Below are positions 50,474 through 59,306 of a stretch of DNA of 64,000 nt, piece after piece. Source of the stretch: an uncultured Acetatifactor sp. (GTDB lineage: Bacteria > Bacillota > Clostridia > Lachnospirales > Lachnospiraceae); contig CAJTXE010000025.1 of assembly GCA_910580225.1 (NCBI GenBank), forward strand, positions 1 through 64,000, given 5' to 3'. Positions within the stretch are counted from its first letter, which is position 1, and the number at the start of each line of letters is the position of its first letter. Both the position numbers and the translations under genes were made by a program. The notes beneath the pieces were generated by a model. It made no database searches, was not told the DNA's origin, and was given only the letters and a program-made list of their open reading frames with translations.

Positions 50474-51614
50474 CTTCTAATACCTCTTGAAATAATTTAC
50501 AGATTACACTATGTCTATTCCTGACATTATCTACAGCAGCCGTTCCGCTTGTAATCATACCTGTAAATTTTTTATCCATTAACAGCGCAATATATTTTTT
50601 CAACACTTCCTCTTTCTTTTTCAATAAATTTTTACAATCCTGCACACTCAATTTTGCCAGGTTGACTGTTACTGCATCATAAAGCGGCTTATTTATCATT
50701 CCGTACCTTTCATTTGCAGTAATTTTTCGAAAAGCGATTTCACCAAAAATGCAGGCAGCATATTTCATCGCCTTTAAAAAATCGACACGGCATTTCTTAA
50801 TTGTCGCTTTTGACTCCTTCTGCAATCGAATCATTACATCATTCAAATAATCTTCTAAATTACCCGAATAGTTTTCTGTTCCCAACAAATAAAAAGCCAA
50901 AAAGCGATTCACAAATTCACAATCCAACATTCTCCTGGAATCTATTTTATGCCTTGTTGCCGTTTTAAATTCTTCGGAATATGCCAGTTCCTTTAACAGA
51001 TTAGCAGCTTGTCCTCTGTAAACAGAATTTTTAATTTCTGCCGGTTCCAGAGTCAGACCTCCCGTATTAATTCTCGTAAAAATACTTGTCCGCACTTTAT
51101 CCGGAGTTCCCGGCCTGATCACATAGGTATTTAATGCCTGTGTTTTTATTCTTCTCTGCATATTGGGTGGAAGTTCCTCGAATTTTTTCCCTTCATACTC
51201 CTTTAAATACTCTAAATCAGTGAGCTTCAGGCGCTTCTCATCCTCTTCACCAAGTACCATAAATCTTTTAATAGCATATAATCTTTGCAGTCCGTCTACC
51301 ACGATTAATTTATCATCTTTTGTACTATCAAAATAAAATGTTGGCAGTGGAATACGAATCATCAACGATTCAATCAACCTACTCTGTTTCTTATCATTCC
51401 ATAAATCAGGATGTCGCTGAAAATCCGGTTCCAAAAGAATATCTCCACATTTCAGCTGCTCAATGATGTTGGAGATTACCATTGTTTGAGAAATAATATC
51501 CACATCCTTAGGGTTAAATGGTTCTGTGATTTCTCTCTCATAAGTTCCGGAATATAATTGTTCCTCTTCTATGTCATTGTTTTCATTTTTCATATACTCA
51601 GTTCCCCATGACAT
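50466..51614 (-). CDS. DUF262 (GmrS-like) protein
   Basis: DUF262 protein with ParB-like nuclease/NTPase fold. The motif VVDGLQRLYAI is a variant of the usual DGQQR box; RINTGGLTLEPAEIKNSVYRG and the earlier LEPDFQRHPDLWNDKKQSRL are typical. There is no DUF1524 HNH domain, unlike GmrSD type IV restriction proteins, so nuclease activity, if any, would have to come from elsewhere. First ATG is 51614; an alternative is ATG 51593. It is adjacent to the AAA gene, eight bases overlapping. AT-rich. Confidence 0.87.
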   Translation of the reverse strand: MSWGTEYMKNENNDIEEEQLYSGTYEREITEPFNPKDVDIISQTMVISNIIEQLKCGDILLEPDFQRHPDLWNDKKQSRLIESLMIRIPLPTFYFDSTKDDKLIVVDGLQRLYAIKRFMVLGEEDEKRLKLTDLEYLKEYEGKKFEELPPNMQRRIKTQALNTYVIRPGTPDKVRTSIFTRINTGGLTLEPAEIKNSVYRGQAANLLKELAYSEEFKTATRHKIDSRRMLDCEFVNRFLAFYLLGTENYSGNLEDYLNDVMIRLQKESKATIKKCRVDFLKAMKYAACIFGEIAFRKITANERYGMINKPLYDAVTVNLAKLSVQDCKNLLKKKEEVLKKYIALLMDKKFTGMITSGTAAVDNVRNRHSVICKLFQEVLEDD

Positions 51615-51651
51615 TCATCATATATTGAGCTGTTCGTTCACCCTGTTTCGT

Positions 51652-51840
51652 CTTGTCAAATCAGACATCCACCCTCCGGATACCCCCGGCCTCCCGAAGC
51701 CCCCCATTTGCATTGGCAGTAAAGATACACATAACCGGCTATTTTCCCCCGGATTCGTCTTTTTGGGCCCGGCAGACTGACGCGATGTCCGCCTTTTCCA
51801 TATCCCGTATCAAGACTTCATCCTTCTGCAGATAAATCAT
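51652..51840 (-). pseudogene. GNAT acetyltransferase pseudogene (paralogue of 45869-46390)
   Basis: From ATG 51840 the frame encodes MIYLQKDEVLIRDMEKADIA and stops at TAG 51741-51739. After a frame change the text continues IAGYVYLYCQCKWG. The intact GNAT has MIYWQGEDILIRDMEESDVS and IAGYVYLYYQCKWGG, with about 27 more residues between these blocks. So a deletion that shifts the frame, and later stops, destroyed the copy. The start overlaps the 62-aa ORF stop as ATGA. Confidence 0.75.
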
Positions 51841-52025
51841 TCCAATCTCCCTTTTGTGCTGTTTTGAGCTGTTTTTGCAGATTCCGGTCCTTTATTCTGC
51901 CCTTTACTTTTCCTGGAATTCCTTTTTTCCTTAAGCTTCTCCGCCATTCTGCAACACCACTCTGCAAGCATCTGGTTGGCAATCTGTCCCATCTCTCCGC
52001 CTTTCCTGTCAGCGTCTGTCTCCAT
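51837..52025 (-). CDS. Small 62-aa ORF after the MoxR gene
   Basis: ATG 52025 (METDADRKGGEMGQIANQML) to TGA 51837, which overlaps the ATG of the GNAT pseudogene (ATGA). GGAAGGAAAAGG just upstream could be the ribosome site. The C-terminal half is very basic (LKEKRNSRKSKGQNKG). No known domain; possibly a helix-rich adaptor of the MoxR complex or a decayed gene end. Confidence 0.45.
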   Translation of the reverse strand: METDADRKGGEMGQIANQMLAEWCCRMAEKLKEKRNSRKSKGQNKGPESAKTAQNSTKGRLE

Positions 52026-52155
52026 CCTTTTCCTTCCCAAACTGCCGCAGGAGAATCCGAACTTCTCATAAACGGTTTCCTGTCTGGAAAAGCTGTTTCT
52101 CTAAAATGCTCCCGAAGCATGTTTCCATCGGAAAAGCAAACCATAATCCGGCTGT

Positions 52156-52974
52156 TTACAGATTCGGCTCCTGCCGCACCAGCTGCAGATCCTCGTCTTT
52201 TTTCACCACTACCCCCACAAAGGGCAGGGCCTTTCGGATGGTATCCGCGGGAATTCCCCCGATCTGCAGGGCATTCACCCAGTCAATCAGCTCGGAAGTA
52301 CTGGGCTTCTTGCGGATGTCCCGGATCGCCCGGATATTGTAGAACACCTCCATGGCATTCTTCAGCAGATTCTCCTCTACGTCGGGATAATGCACCCGCA
52401 CGATCTCCTCCATCAACTCCCTGTCCGGGAAATCGATATAATGGAAAATGCAGCGCCGCAGAAACGCATCCGGCAGCTCCTTCTCCGCGTTGGAGGTAAT
52501 GATCACAATGGGGCGCTGCTTTGCCTTCACGGTGCGCTTTGTCTCATTGATATAGAACTCCATCTGGTCCAGTTCCCACAGCAAATCGTTGGGGAACTCC
52601 AGATCCGCCTTGTCGATCTCGTCAATGAGAAGCACTACCTGCTCTTCGCTGTCAAAGGCCTCTCCCAGTTTGCCCAGTTTGATGTAATGGGCAATGTCGT
52701 CCACACCTTCCTCGCCGAACTGCCCGTCATAGAGACGCTGAATGGTGTCATACACATACAGCCCCTCCTGGGCTTTTGTGGTGGACTTGATATTCCAAAT
52801 GATCAGCCGCTTACCCAGGGCTTTGGCCACGGCTTCCGCAAGCATGGTCTTGCCCGTGCCTGGTTCTCCCTTGATCAAAAGCGGCTTTTTCAGCGCAATT
52901 GCAATATTCACACTGGCCATCAGCTCCTCGCTGGCCACGTATTCTCCGGTTCCCTGAAATCCCTGTTTTTCCAT
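52156..52974 (-). CDS. MoxR-family AAA ATPase
   Basis: 272-aa MoxR-type ATPase. Walker A GEPGTGKTMLAEAVA (about residue 36), Walker B VVLLIDEIDKAD, sensor TSNAEKELPDAFLRRC and the downstream lid with IRDIRKKPSTSEL. Members work with VWA proteins in complex assembly and metal insertion. The VWA partner (46440-47642) is about 4.5 kb downstream on the same strand. Divergent from metF. Confidence 0.93.
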   Translation of the reverse strand: MEKQGFQGTGEYVASEELMASVNIAIALKKPLLIKGEPGTGKTMLAEAVAKALGKRLIIWNIKSTTKAQEGLYVYDTIQRLYDGQFGEEGVDDIAHYIKLGKLGEAFDSEEQVVLLIDEIDKADLEFPNDLLWELDQMEFYINETKRTVKAKQRPIVIITSNAEKELPDAFLRRCIFHYIDFPDRELMEEIVRVHYPDVEENLLKNAMEVFYNIRAIRDIRKKPSTSELIDWVNALQIGGIPADTIRKALPFVGVVVKKDEDLQLVRQEPNL

Positions 52975-53170
52975 GCTGTACCATGCACCCTTGGCTCTTC
53001 TCCACAGTTATGATTCCTCCGGGCTACCTCCCGACGGACTTTTGTTGCCTTTCAAGGCATTTTTCTCTCTGTGAATCGGGGCCACCTTTCCCTTGAAATG
53101 AATTCCTTTTTATGTTACGATATTTATGTCCTAAAATCAAGCAAAAATAAGGAAATCAGGTGATTTTGTC

Positions 53171-54037
53171 ATGTTAAAAGATATATTTTCAAAAAAAAAG
53201 ACGCTTTCTTTTGAAGTGTTCCCCCCGAAAAAAGATGGGGAATTTGAAGCAGCATTTGAAATACTGGATTCTCTGGGAAAACTGAAACCTGACTTTATCA
53301 GCGTCACTTACGGCGCAGGGGGCAGCCGCTCCGGCAAGACTGTGGAGATCGCCTCCTATATCCGCAATCAACTGGGCATTGATGCGGTAGCCCATATGAC
53401 CTGTGTGGGCAGCAGAAAAGAAGACCTTCTCCTGGTTGCAGAATCTCTGGGGGAGCACCATGTAGAATACGTACTGGCGCTGCGGGGAGACCGCCCCAGA
53501 GACATGAGCGATGAGCAGTATGCCTCCCGGGACTTTGCCCACGCCAGTGATATGGTGGAATTTTTAAAGAAAAATACACGGCTGCGGATGGCCGGGGCCT
53601 GTTATCCGGAAAAGCATTACGAATGCTTCAGCATGGAATCCGATCTGAACAATCTGCTGAAAAAACAGCAGGCCGGAGCCGAATTCCTCATCAGCCAGCT
53701 TTTCTTTGACAATGACTACTACTATGCCTTCATGGAAAAGGCCTGTCGGAAAGGAATTACCATCCCCATCTGCGCGGGAATCATGCCCATCACAAGCGCC
53801 AAACAGATCGGCACCACAGTCAGCCTCTCCGGCTCCAGTGTGCCCAAAGCCCTGGCGGATCTGATCGCCAACTATGGTGACAATAAGGAAGACATGCGAA
53901 AGGCCGGCATTGATTATGCCATCCGGCAGATTCGGGATCTTCAGGAAAACGGTATAGACAATATCCATATTTATACAATGAATAAACCCAGAATGGCAGG
54001 GGAGATTTTAAACGGAATTTACCGAAACGGAAACTAG
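53171..54037 (+). CDS. metF: 5,10-methylenetetrahydrofolate reductase
   Basis: FAD enzyme reducing methylene-THF to methyl-THF for methionine synthesis or the acetyl-CoA pathway. Signatures: LSFEVFPPKKDGEF with the catalytic Glu, ISVTYGAGGS, VLALRGDRPRD, and FLISQLFFDNDYYY. Length 288 aa is standard for the E. coli-type enzyme. Plus-strand gene flanked by a divergent AAA ATPase. No SAM riboswitch was recognised in the 196 bases upstream. Confidence 0.96.
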   Translation: MLKDIFSKKKTLSFEVFPPKKDGEFEAAFEILDSLGKLKPDFISVTYGAGGSRSGKTVEIASYIRNQLGIDAVAHMTCVGSRKEDLLLVAESLGEHHVEYVLALRGDRPRDMSDEQYASRDFAHASDMVEFLKKNTRLRMAGACYPEKHYECFSMESDLNNLLKKQQAGAEFLISQLFFDNDYYYAFMEKACRKGITIPICAGIMPITSAKQIGTTVSLSGSSVPKALADLIANYGDNKEDMRKAGIDYAIRQIRDLQENGIDNIHIYTMNKPRMAGEILNGIYRNGN

Positions 54038-54122
54038 AGCGACCCTGCCCTGTCAAGGACCAATGTTATGGTGAATGTCTCAGGCATAGCAGGCCCGATC
54101 CGGAAAGACTGCATCGGCTGAT

Positions 54123-54866
54123 TCATTCACCTCTCTGACAGTTACCGTTCATTGCCAGGTCCTTAACCACTTCCCCTGCCAGAATCAGCCCTGCAGCCGA
54201 TGGTACAAAAGACACACTTCCCGGAATGCGCTTGGGCAATACGCTGCTCCCATCCTCTTCCTGCGCATCGGCAACCGGACAGAGAGGCGCTTCCTCCGAA
54301 TACACCACCTTCAGCTGATCCACACCGCGCTTTTTCAGCTCCCGCCGCATGACCTTGGCCAGGGGACAAACTTTTGTCTCATAAAGGTCCGCCACCCGGA
54401 AGGCAGTGGCATCCAGTTTATTTCCCGCCCCCATGCTGCTGATAACGGGAACCCCGTATTCCCGGGCCTGCATGACCAGTTCCAGTTTCGCCGTCACCGT
54501 ATCCACCGCATCCACCACATAATCATATTCTCCAAAAGGAAAAGAATCTGCATTTTCCGGCAGAAAAAAGCAGGGATACACCCGCACTTCTGCCTTCGGA
54601 TTGATCTCCAGGATACGCTCCCGCATCACATCCACCTTATACTTTCCAAGAGTCTTCCTGGTGGCAATGATCTGGCGGTTCAGATTTGTGATGCTTACCC
54701 TGTCATTGTCGATCAGATCAAATGCCCCCAAGCCGCTTCTGACCAGCGCCTCGCAGACATAACCGCCAACACCCCCAATACCGAATACGGCTACCCGGGA
54801 TCTTCCCAACCTTTCCATCGCTTCGCCTCCGAGAAGCATATGTGTTCTTGAAAATGATTCCTGCAT
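54123..54866 (-). CDS. tcdA: tRNA threonylcarbamoyladenosine dehydratase
   Basis: ThiF/E1-like adenylating enzyme forming the cyclic ct6A on tRNA. ATP motif GIGGVGGYVCEALVRSGLG, then DNDRVSITNLNRQ and the FVPSAAGLILAGEVV end. The Cys of the DLYETKVCPLAKVMRRELKK part matches the TcdA clamp. The ATG at 54866 is chosen, with AAGGAGG eleven bases upstream; reading further upstream gives a poor N-terminus. Convergent with metF. Confidence 0.93.
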   Translation of the reverse strand: MQESFSRTHMLLGGEAMERLGRSRVAVFGIGGVGGYVCEALVRSGLGAFDLIDNDRVSITNLNRQIIATRKTLGKYKVDVMRERILEINPKAEVRVYPCFFLPENADSFPFGEYDYVVDAVDTVTAKLELVMQAREYGVPVISSMGAGNKLDATAFRVADLYETKVCPLAKVMRRELKKRGVDQLKVVYSEEAPLCPVADAQEEDGSSVLPKRIPGSVSFVPSAAGLILAGEVVKDLAMNGNCQRGE

Positions 54867-55157
54867 ATTCGCTTTTTCCTCCTTATCAGAGTCTGATACC
54901 AACGTCCATACCTGTAATTTCGAGCTGCCAGATCGCTCAGTCAAACCCCTAACGGCGAAATTCCAACACTGTGATACACCTGCCCAGCCTTCCGTCTCTC
55001 TCCACTCCATCTGCAGCCGGCCCGGCATGCCATACCTTGCGGTGCATTCTCTCAAACAGCTTCTCTGAAAATGCAATGCCGGCATTCCCCACATACACAG
55101 CGGAGCTACCGGCATTGTACCTGATATCAGCACAATTCTCAACAAAACACCAAAACT

Positions 55158-56324
55158 TTATCCCTTGACGATCCTCACCCGGAACACACCCGGAATCTTC
55201 TCCAACGCCTGAACCATCTCCGCTGCAGGTGTCTCTTCCACATCCAACATGGTGTATGCTACTTCCCCACGGGATTTATTGGTCATATTACTGATATTGA
55301 TTCCCTTCTCACCAAACTCTGCAGTAAACTTTGTAATCATATTGGCAATGTTCTTGTGAAAAACCGCCACACGTCCCACAGTGGTACATATACCCATGTC
55401 GCAGGCAGGATAGTTCACGCTGTTGCGTATATTACCATTTTCAAGATAATCCATCAGCTCCTGAACAGCCATCACTGCACAATTGTCCTCTGACTCCTCT
55501 GTGCTTGCACCCAGATGGGGAATTACGATACAGCCTTTCTGACCTGCTGTAATGGAATTCGGAAAATCGGACACATAGCGTGCAATTTTTCCGCTCTGCA
55601 GGCCTGCCAGTACAGCTTGCTCGTCGGCCAGCAGATCTCTGGCAAAATTCAGCACAACGGCACCATCCTTCATCTTCTCGATGGCTGAGCCGTCAATCAT
55701 GCCTCTGGTGGCATCCATCAGCGGTACATGAATGGTAATGTAATCGCACTGCTCATAAATATCATCCACATTGGTCACATGATGCACAGCCCGGCTGAGG
55801 CTCCATGCCGCATTCACCGACAGATAGGGATCATAACCATACACTTCCATATCCAGTGCCACCGCAGCATTTGCCACCTTGACACCAATCGCACCTAAGC
55901 CAATAACACCCAGTTTCTTCCCCATGATCTCTCTGCCTGCAAAATTCTTCTTCTCTTTCTCCGCAGCCTTGGCAATATCCCCGTTCTCGCTGAATTTCTT
56001 CACCCATTCGATTCCACCTACCACATCACGAGCTGCCAGAAGCATTCCGGCGATCACAAGTTCCTTCACACCATTGGCGTTCGCCCCAGGAGTATTGAAC
56101 ACTACCACCCCATGTTCCGCACATTTATCCAGGGGAATGTTGTTGACGCCTGCCCCGGCCCTGGCCACTGCCAGAAGATTTTCCGGAAGCTCCATCTCGT
56201 GCATGGAGGCACTTCTCACCAAAATGCCCTCCGCTTCCTTTACTTCAGGCGTTATTTCATACTGATTGCTAAAATTTTTCAGCCCTACCTCTGCGATAGG
56301 ATTCAGACAATTAATCTTATACAT
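55158..56324 (-). CDS. serA: D-3-phosphoglycerate dehydrogenase
   Basis: Commits 3-phosphoglycerate to serine. NAD-binding GVIGLGAIGVKVANAAVALD, catalytic residues in the VLNFARDLLADEQ and VIPHLGASTEESEDN segments, and a C-terminal ACT domain (from about residue 315, VAVFHKNIANMITKF). Length 388 aa fits the short clostridial form without the long intervening domain. 213 bases follow serC on the same strand (gap 56325-56537 holds no gene). AGGAGAG precedes the ATG. Confidence 0.95.
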   Translation of the reverse strand: MYKINCLNPIAEVGLKNFSNQYEITPEVKEAEGILVRSASMHEMELPENLLAVARAGAGVNNIPLDKCAEHGVVVFNTPGANANGVKELVIAGMLLAARDVVGGIEWVKKFSENGDIAKAAEKEKKNFAGREIMGKKLGVIGLGAIGVKVANAAVALDMEVYGYDPYLSVNAAWSLSRAVHHVTNVDDIYEQCDYITIHVPLMDATRGMIDGSAIEKMKDGAVVLNFARDLLADEQAVLAGLQSGKIARYVSDFPNSITAGQKGCIVIPHLGASTEESEDNCAVMAVQELMDYLENGNIRNSVNYPACDMGICTTVGRVAVFHKNIANMITKFTAEFGEKGINISNMTNKSRGEVAYTMLDVEETPAAEMVQALEKIPGVFRVRIVKG

Positions 56325-56537
56325 GGTCTCTCCTGTTCTTGATGCATAATCTTTCCCAGAACATCACACCCGGAAACGCATCCATCAATTCCCCTGACTC
56401 TCTCCCCACAATTTATGCCGGAATCGCCTGGTACCCTCTGTGAATTTCCTTCCCAACAGTCTACAGGACACATTTTACGTTTTGAAATGTCCTGACAACC
56501 CACAGGGCCCGATTCCCTGCCGTCCGCTCTGGAACAC

Positions 56538-57629
56538 TCATCGGACAACCCCATTCTCCGCTTCAAACTTCCGCATAAACGCCACCAGCTTTTCCACACC
56601 TTCTATGGGCATGGCATTGTAAATACTGGCACGCATGCCGCCTACACTTCTGTGTCCCTTCAGATTTTCAAATCCAGCATCCTTTGCCTCCTTCACAAAT
56701 TTGGCATCCAGTTCCTCGCTGCCTGTTATAAAAGGCACGTTCATCAGAGAACGGTCTTCCCTGCGGACAGTCCCCCGGAACAGTTTACTCCCATCCAGAA
56801 AATCGTACAGAATGGCTGCCTTTTTCTCATTATATTCCTTCATGGCCTCCAGACCACCTCGTTTTTTCAGCCACTTAAACACTTTACCGCAGATATAGAT
56901 TCCGTAGGCAGGCGGTGTATTATAAAGGGAATCGTTGTCTGCATGGGTTTTGTAACGCAGCATGGTAGGCGTGCCGGGCAGTACCTCCTCTCGAATCAGA
57001 TCCTCTCGGATAATCACAATGACTACCCCGGCCGGCCCAATATTTTTCTGCACACCGCCGTAGATCACACCGTATTTACTCACATCCACCGGTTCCGACA
57101 GAAAGCAGCTTGACACATCCGCCACCAGGGTTCTGCCCTTGGTATTAGGCAGAGTCTTAAATTTGGTCCCATAGATTGTGTTATTTTCACAGATATACAC
57201 ATAATCTGCATCCTCACTGACGGGCAGATCCGAGCAGTCCGGAATGTAGGAAAAAGTTTCATCCTCGGAAGACGCAATCTTGCGGGCTTCGCCGAAAAGC
57301 TGTGCCTCCTGGTATGCCTTCTTTGCCCACTGCCCGGTTACAATATAATCAGCCTTCCTGTTTTTCATCAGGTTCATGGGAATCATGGCAAACTGCTGAC
57401 TGGCACCTCCCTGCAGAAACAGTACTTTGTAATTGTCAGGAATCTTCATCAGGTCACGCAGGTCAGCCTCCGCTTCTTTGATAATGGTATCATATGCTTT
57501 GGAGCGGTGACTCATCTCCATGACCGACATGCCGGTCCCCTTGTAGTCAAGCATCTCATCCGCTGCTTCCTGCAATACCTCCTCCGGCAGGACCGCAGGT
57601 CCCGCGGAAAAATTATACACTCTGGACAT
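56538..57629 (-). CDS. serC: Phosphoserine aminotransferase
   Basis: PLP transaminase converting 3-phosphohydroxypyruvate to phosphoserine. FSAGPAVLPEEVL at the N-terminus, ATGQWAKKAY-like region as VTGQWAKKAYQEA, and the lysine of IYGGVQKNIGPAG that binds PLP. Length 363 aa is standard. Upstream gene of the serC-serA pair. serB is not in view. Confidence 0.97.
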   Translation of the reverse strand: MSRVYNFSAGPAVLPEEVLQEAADEMLDYKGTGMSVMEMSHRSKAYDTIIKEAEADLRDLMKIPDNYKVLFLQGGASQQFAMIPMNLMKNRKADYIVTGQWAKKAYQEAQLFGEARKIASSEDETFSYIPDCSDLPVSEDADYVYICENNTIYGTKFKTLPNTKGRTLVADVSSCFLSEPVDVSKYGVIYGGVQKNIGPAGVVIVIIREDLIREEVLPGTPTMLRYKTHADNDSLYNTPPAYGIYICGKVFKWLKKRGGLEAMKEYNEKKAAILYDFLDGSKLFRGTVRREDRSLMNVPFITGSEELDAKFVKEAKDAGFENLKGHRSVGGMRASIYNAMPIEGVEKLVAFMRKFEAENGVVR

Positions 57630-57869
57630 TTTTTCTCCTCCTCTGCCTGGTTTTATTTGGAAAATTCCGTCCCATAATCTGTAATCTCTGCTCTATGAAA
57701 CACTTTTTCGATAAACAACAGCATAACCGCTTCGGACACTTTAGTCAAGTACATCGTTAAAATATTTGAAAATTATTTTTTGTACATGTATTCCTGAATT
57801 TGCGTACAACTAACAAAAATACCTGGCAGTAGAGACAAATAGACAATATTCTGCCGCACGGCTTCCATT

Positions 57870-59288
57870 TCAATAGAACATGATCACCGGTGTTCCCACC
57901 TCCGCCAGTTCATAAAGCTGTGACATGATATCTGACGGCGTATTAATACATCCATGAGAACCATTGGTTTTGTAAATCTGACCACCAAATTTGGTCCGCC
58001 AGCTGGCATCATGGATTCCTACATTTCCCTTTACAGGCATCCAGTATTTTACGAAAGACGCATAGTCTGCCCCCCGGAGTGTCCGGTTGCGTTCTTTCGC
58101 ATAGACGAAATTAATCCCCTGGGGCGTCCCCATCCGCCTGCCGGTATTTCCGGTAACCACATCAGTCTCCAATGTCAGTTCGCCGTCCGCATAATAATAC
58201 ATTCGCTGCTCTGTCATATCTATTTCGATGTAAGTATCTCCAATGTCATCCAGTCCCCGAACATATCCCTGCTGACTGTATGCGGGAACATGAAGCATAG
58301 ACCCTGCCTCATCTCCTTCCCCTTGAAGGACTTCCAGAAGATAGGCCTGTTCTGCCTCTACATCCAGTTTTGTCCCGTAAGTCACATATTTCACGGTGAC
58401 AATATCCCCTCTGGTGGCAGCAAACTCCCGTTCCGTGCCGCAGGTGTCATATCGGGCAGCCAGATTTTCCACCCACTCCTGAACTGCTGATTGGCTTACT
58501 TTGATCCGTCCCTGTTCATCCACCATTGGATAACTGCCCCCCGGCGCTGTCTCCAGAAAGGCCGCCGCCATATCCGGAGAGATCTCCACTGTTTCAGCGC
58601 CCATATCATACCTGATCCGACCGCATTTTTCCGTAAAATCACAGATCTGCCCCCATATTCCGCGCTGATATCTGTCTTCCTCGCTGTCAGGCAGATCCTC
58701 ATAGCAGTCTCCATTTTCCATCCGTATCATGGTCTCACCCCTGGAAATACAGTCTCTTAAATAGGAATAAGCCTTCTCCGGATTCAGGTGTCCCGAATTA
58801 TCATCCTGCAAATAGTAGCCATCCTGGGAACGGCAGATATGTACCCCTTCCACCCTTTCCCGTTCCGCTACAACAAAGGGGAGCGTTTCAAAATATTCCC
58901 GAAGCTTCCCCTCATCCATCACATACTTTTCCGGCCGAAGTTCACTGTACACAGGCTCCTGCAGATTTTTCAGCCAATAAATAGAAGCATTGCTCTTTAA
59001 ATAACTTTTCAGCCCGGCGGTAAAGTCAGGCCGGATCCCTGTACCGGAAACGGGAATATCCCATTTTCCTCCCTCCGGATCCACCAGACAGAAGGAGATC
59101 TCCGGCTGTGTGTTTGCCAGTTCCTCATTGATCTCCTCCACAGTCCTGCCTGTACAATATACACCGTTAATCCATGTATTTACCGGAAAAGAATTTTGGT
59201 AATACACCGCCAGTGCCAGGAATAATCCTCCGCCCAGCAGCAGTCCGCCCAGCAGAAAAAACATCAGAAAACGACCTATCTTTTTCAT
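57870..59288 (-). CDS. L,D-transpeptidase (YkuD) with peptidoglycan-binding domain
   Basis: Envelope enzyme of 472 aa: N-terminal membrane anchor (about 5-29), a large extracellular region of the PG-binding-4 kind (about 50-330), then the YkuD domain with IHDASWR and NGSHGCINTP (catalytic Cys). It cross-links peptidoglycan or attaches proteins. It sits 18 bases after ilvB, probably co-transcribed. The gap 57630-57869 to serC has no gene. Confidence 0.93.
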   Translation of the reverse strand: MKKIGRFLMFFLLGGLLLGGGLFLALAVYYQNSFPVNTWINGVYCTGRTVEEINEELANTQPEISFCLVDPEGGKWDIPVSGTGIRPDFTAGLKSYLKSNASIYWLKNLQEPVYSELRPEKYVMDEGKLREYFETLPFVVAERERVEGVHICRSQDGYYLQDDNSGHLNPEKAYSYLRDCISRGETMIRMENGDCYEDLPDSEEDRYQRGIWGQICDFTEKCGRIRYDMGAETVEISPDMAAAFLETAPGGSYPMVDEQGRIKVSQSAVQEWVENLAARYDTCGTEREFAATRGDIVTVKYVTYGTKLDVEAEQAYLLEVLQGEGDEAGSMLHVPAYSQQGYVRGLDDIGDTYIEIDMTEQRMYYYADGELTLETDVVTGNTGRRMGTPQGINFVYAKERNRTLRGADYASFVKYWMPVKGNVGIHDASWRTKFGGQIYKTNGSHGCINTPSDIMSQLYELAEVGTPVIMFY

Positions 59289-59306
59289 ACGTATTACGAA
59301 TTCCTA

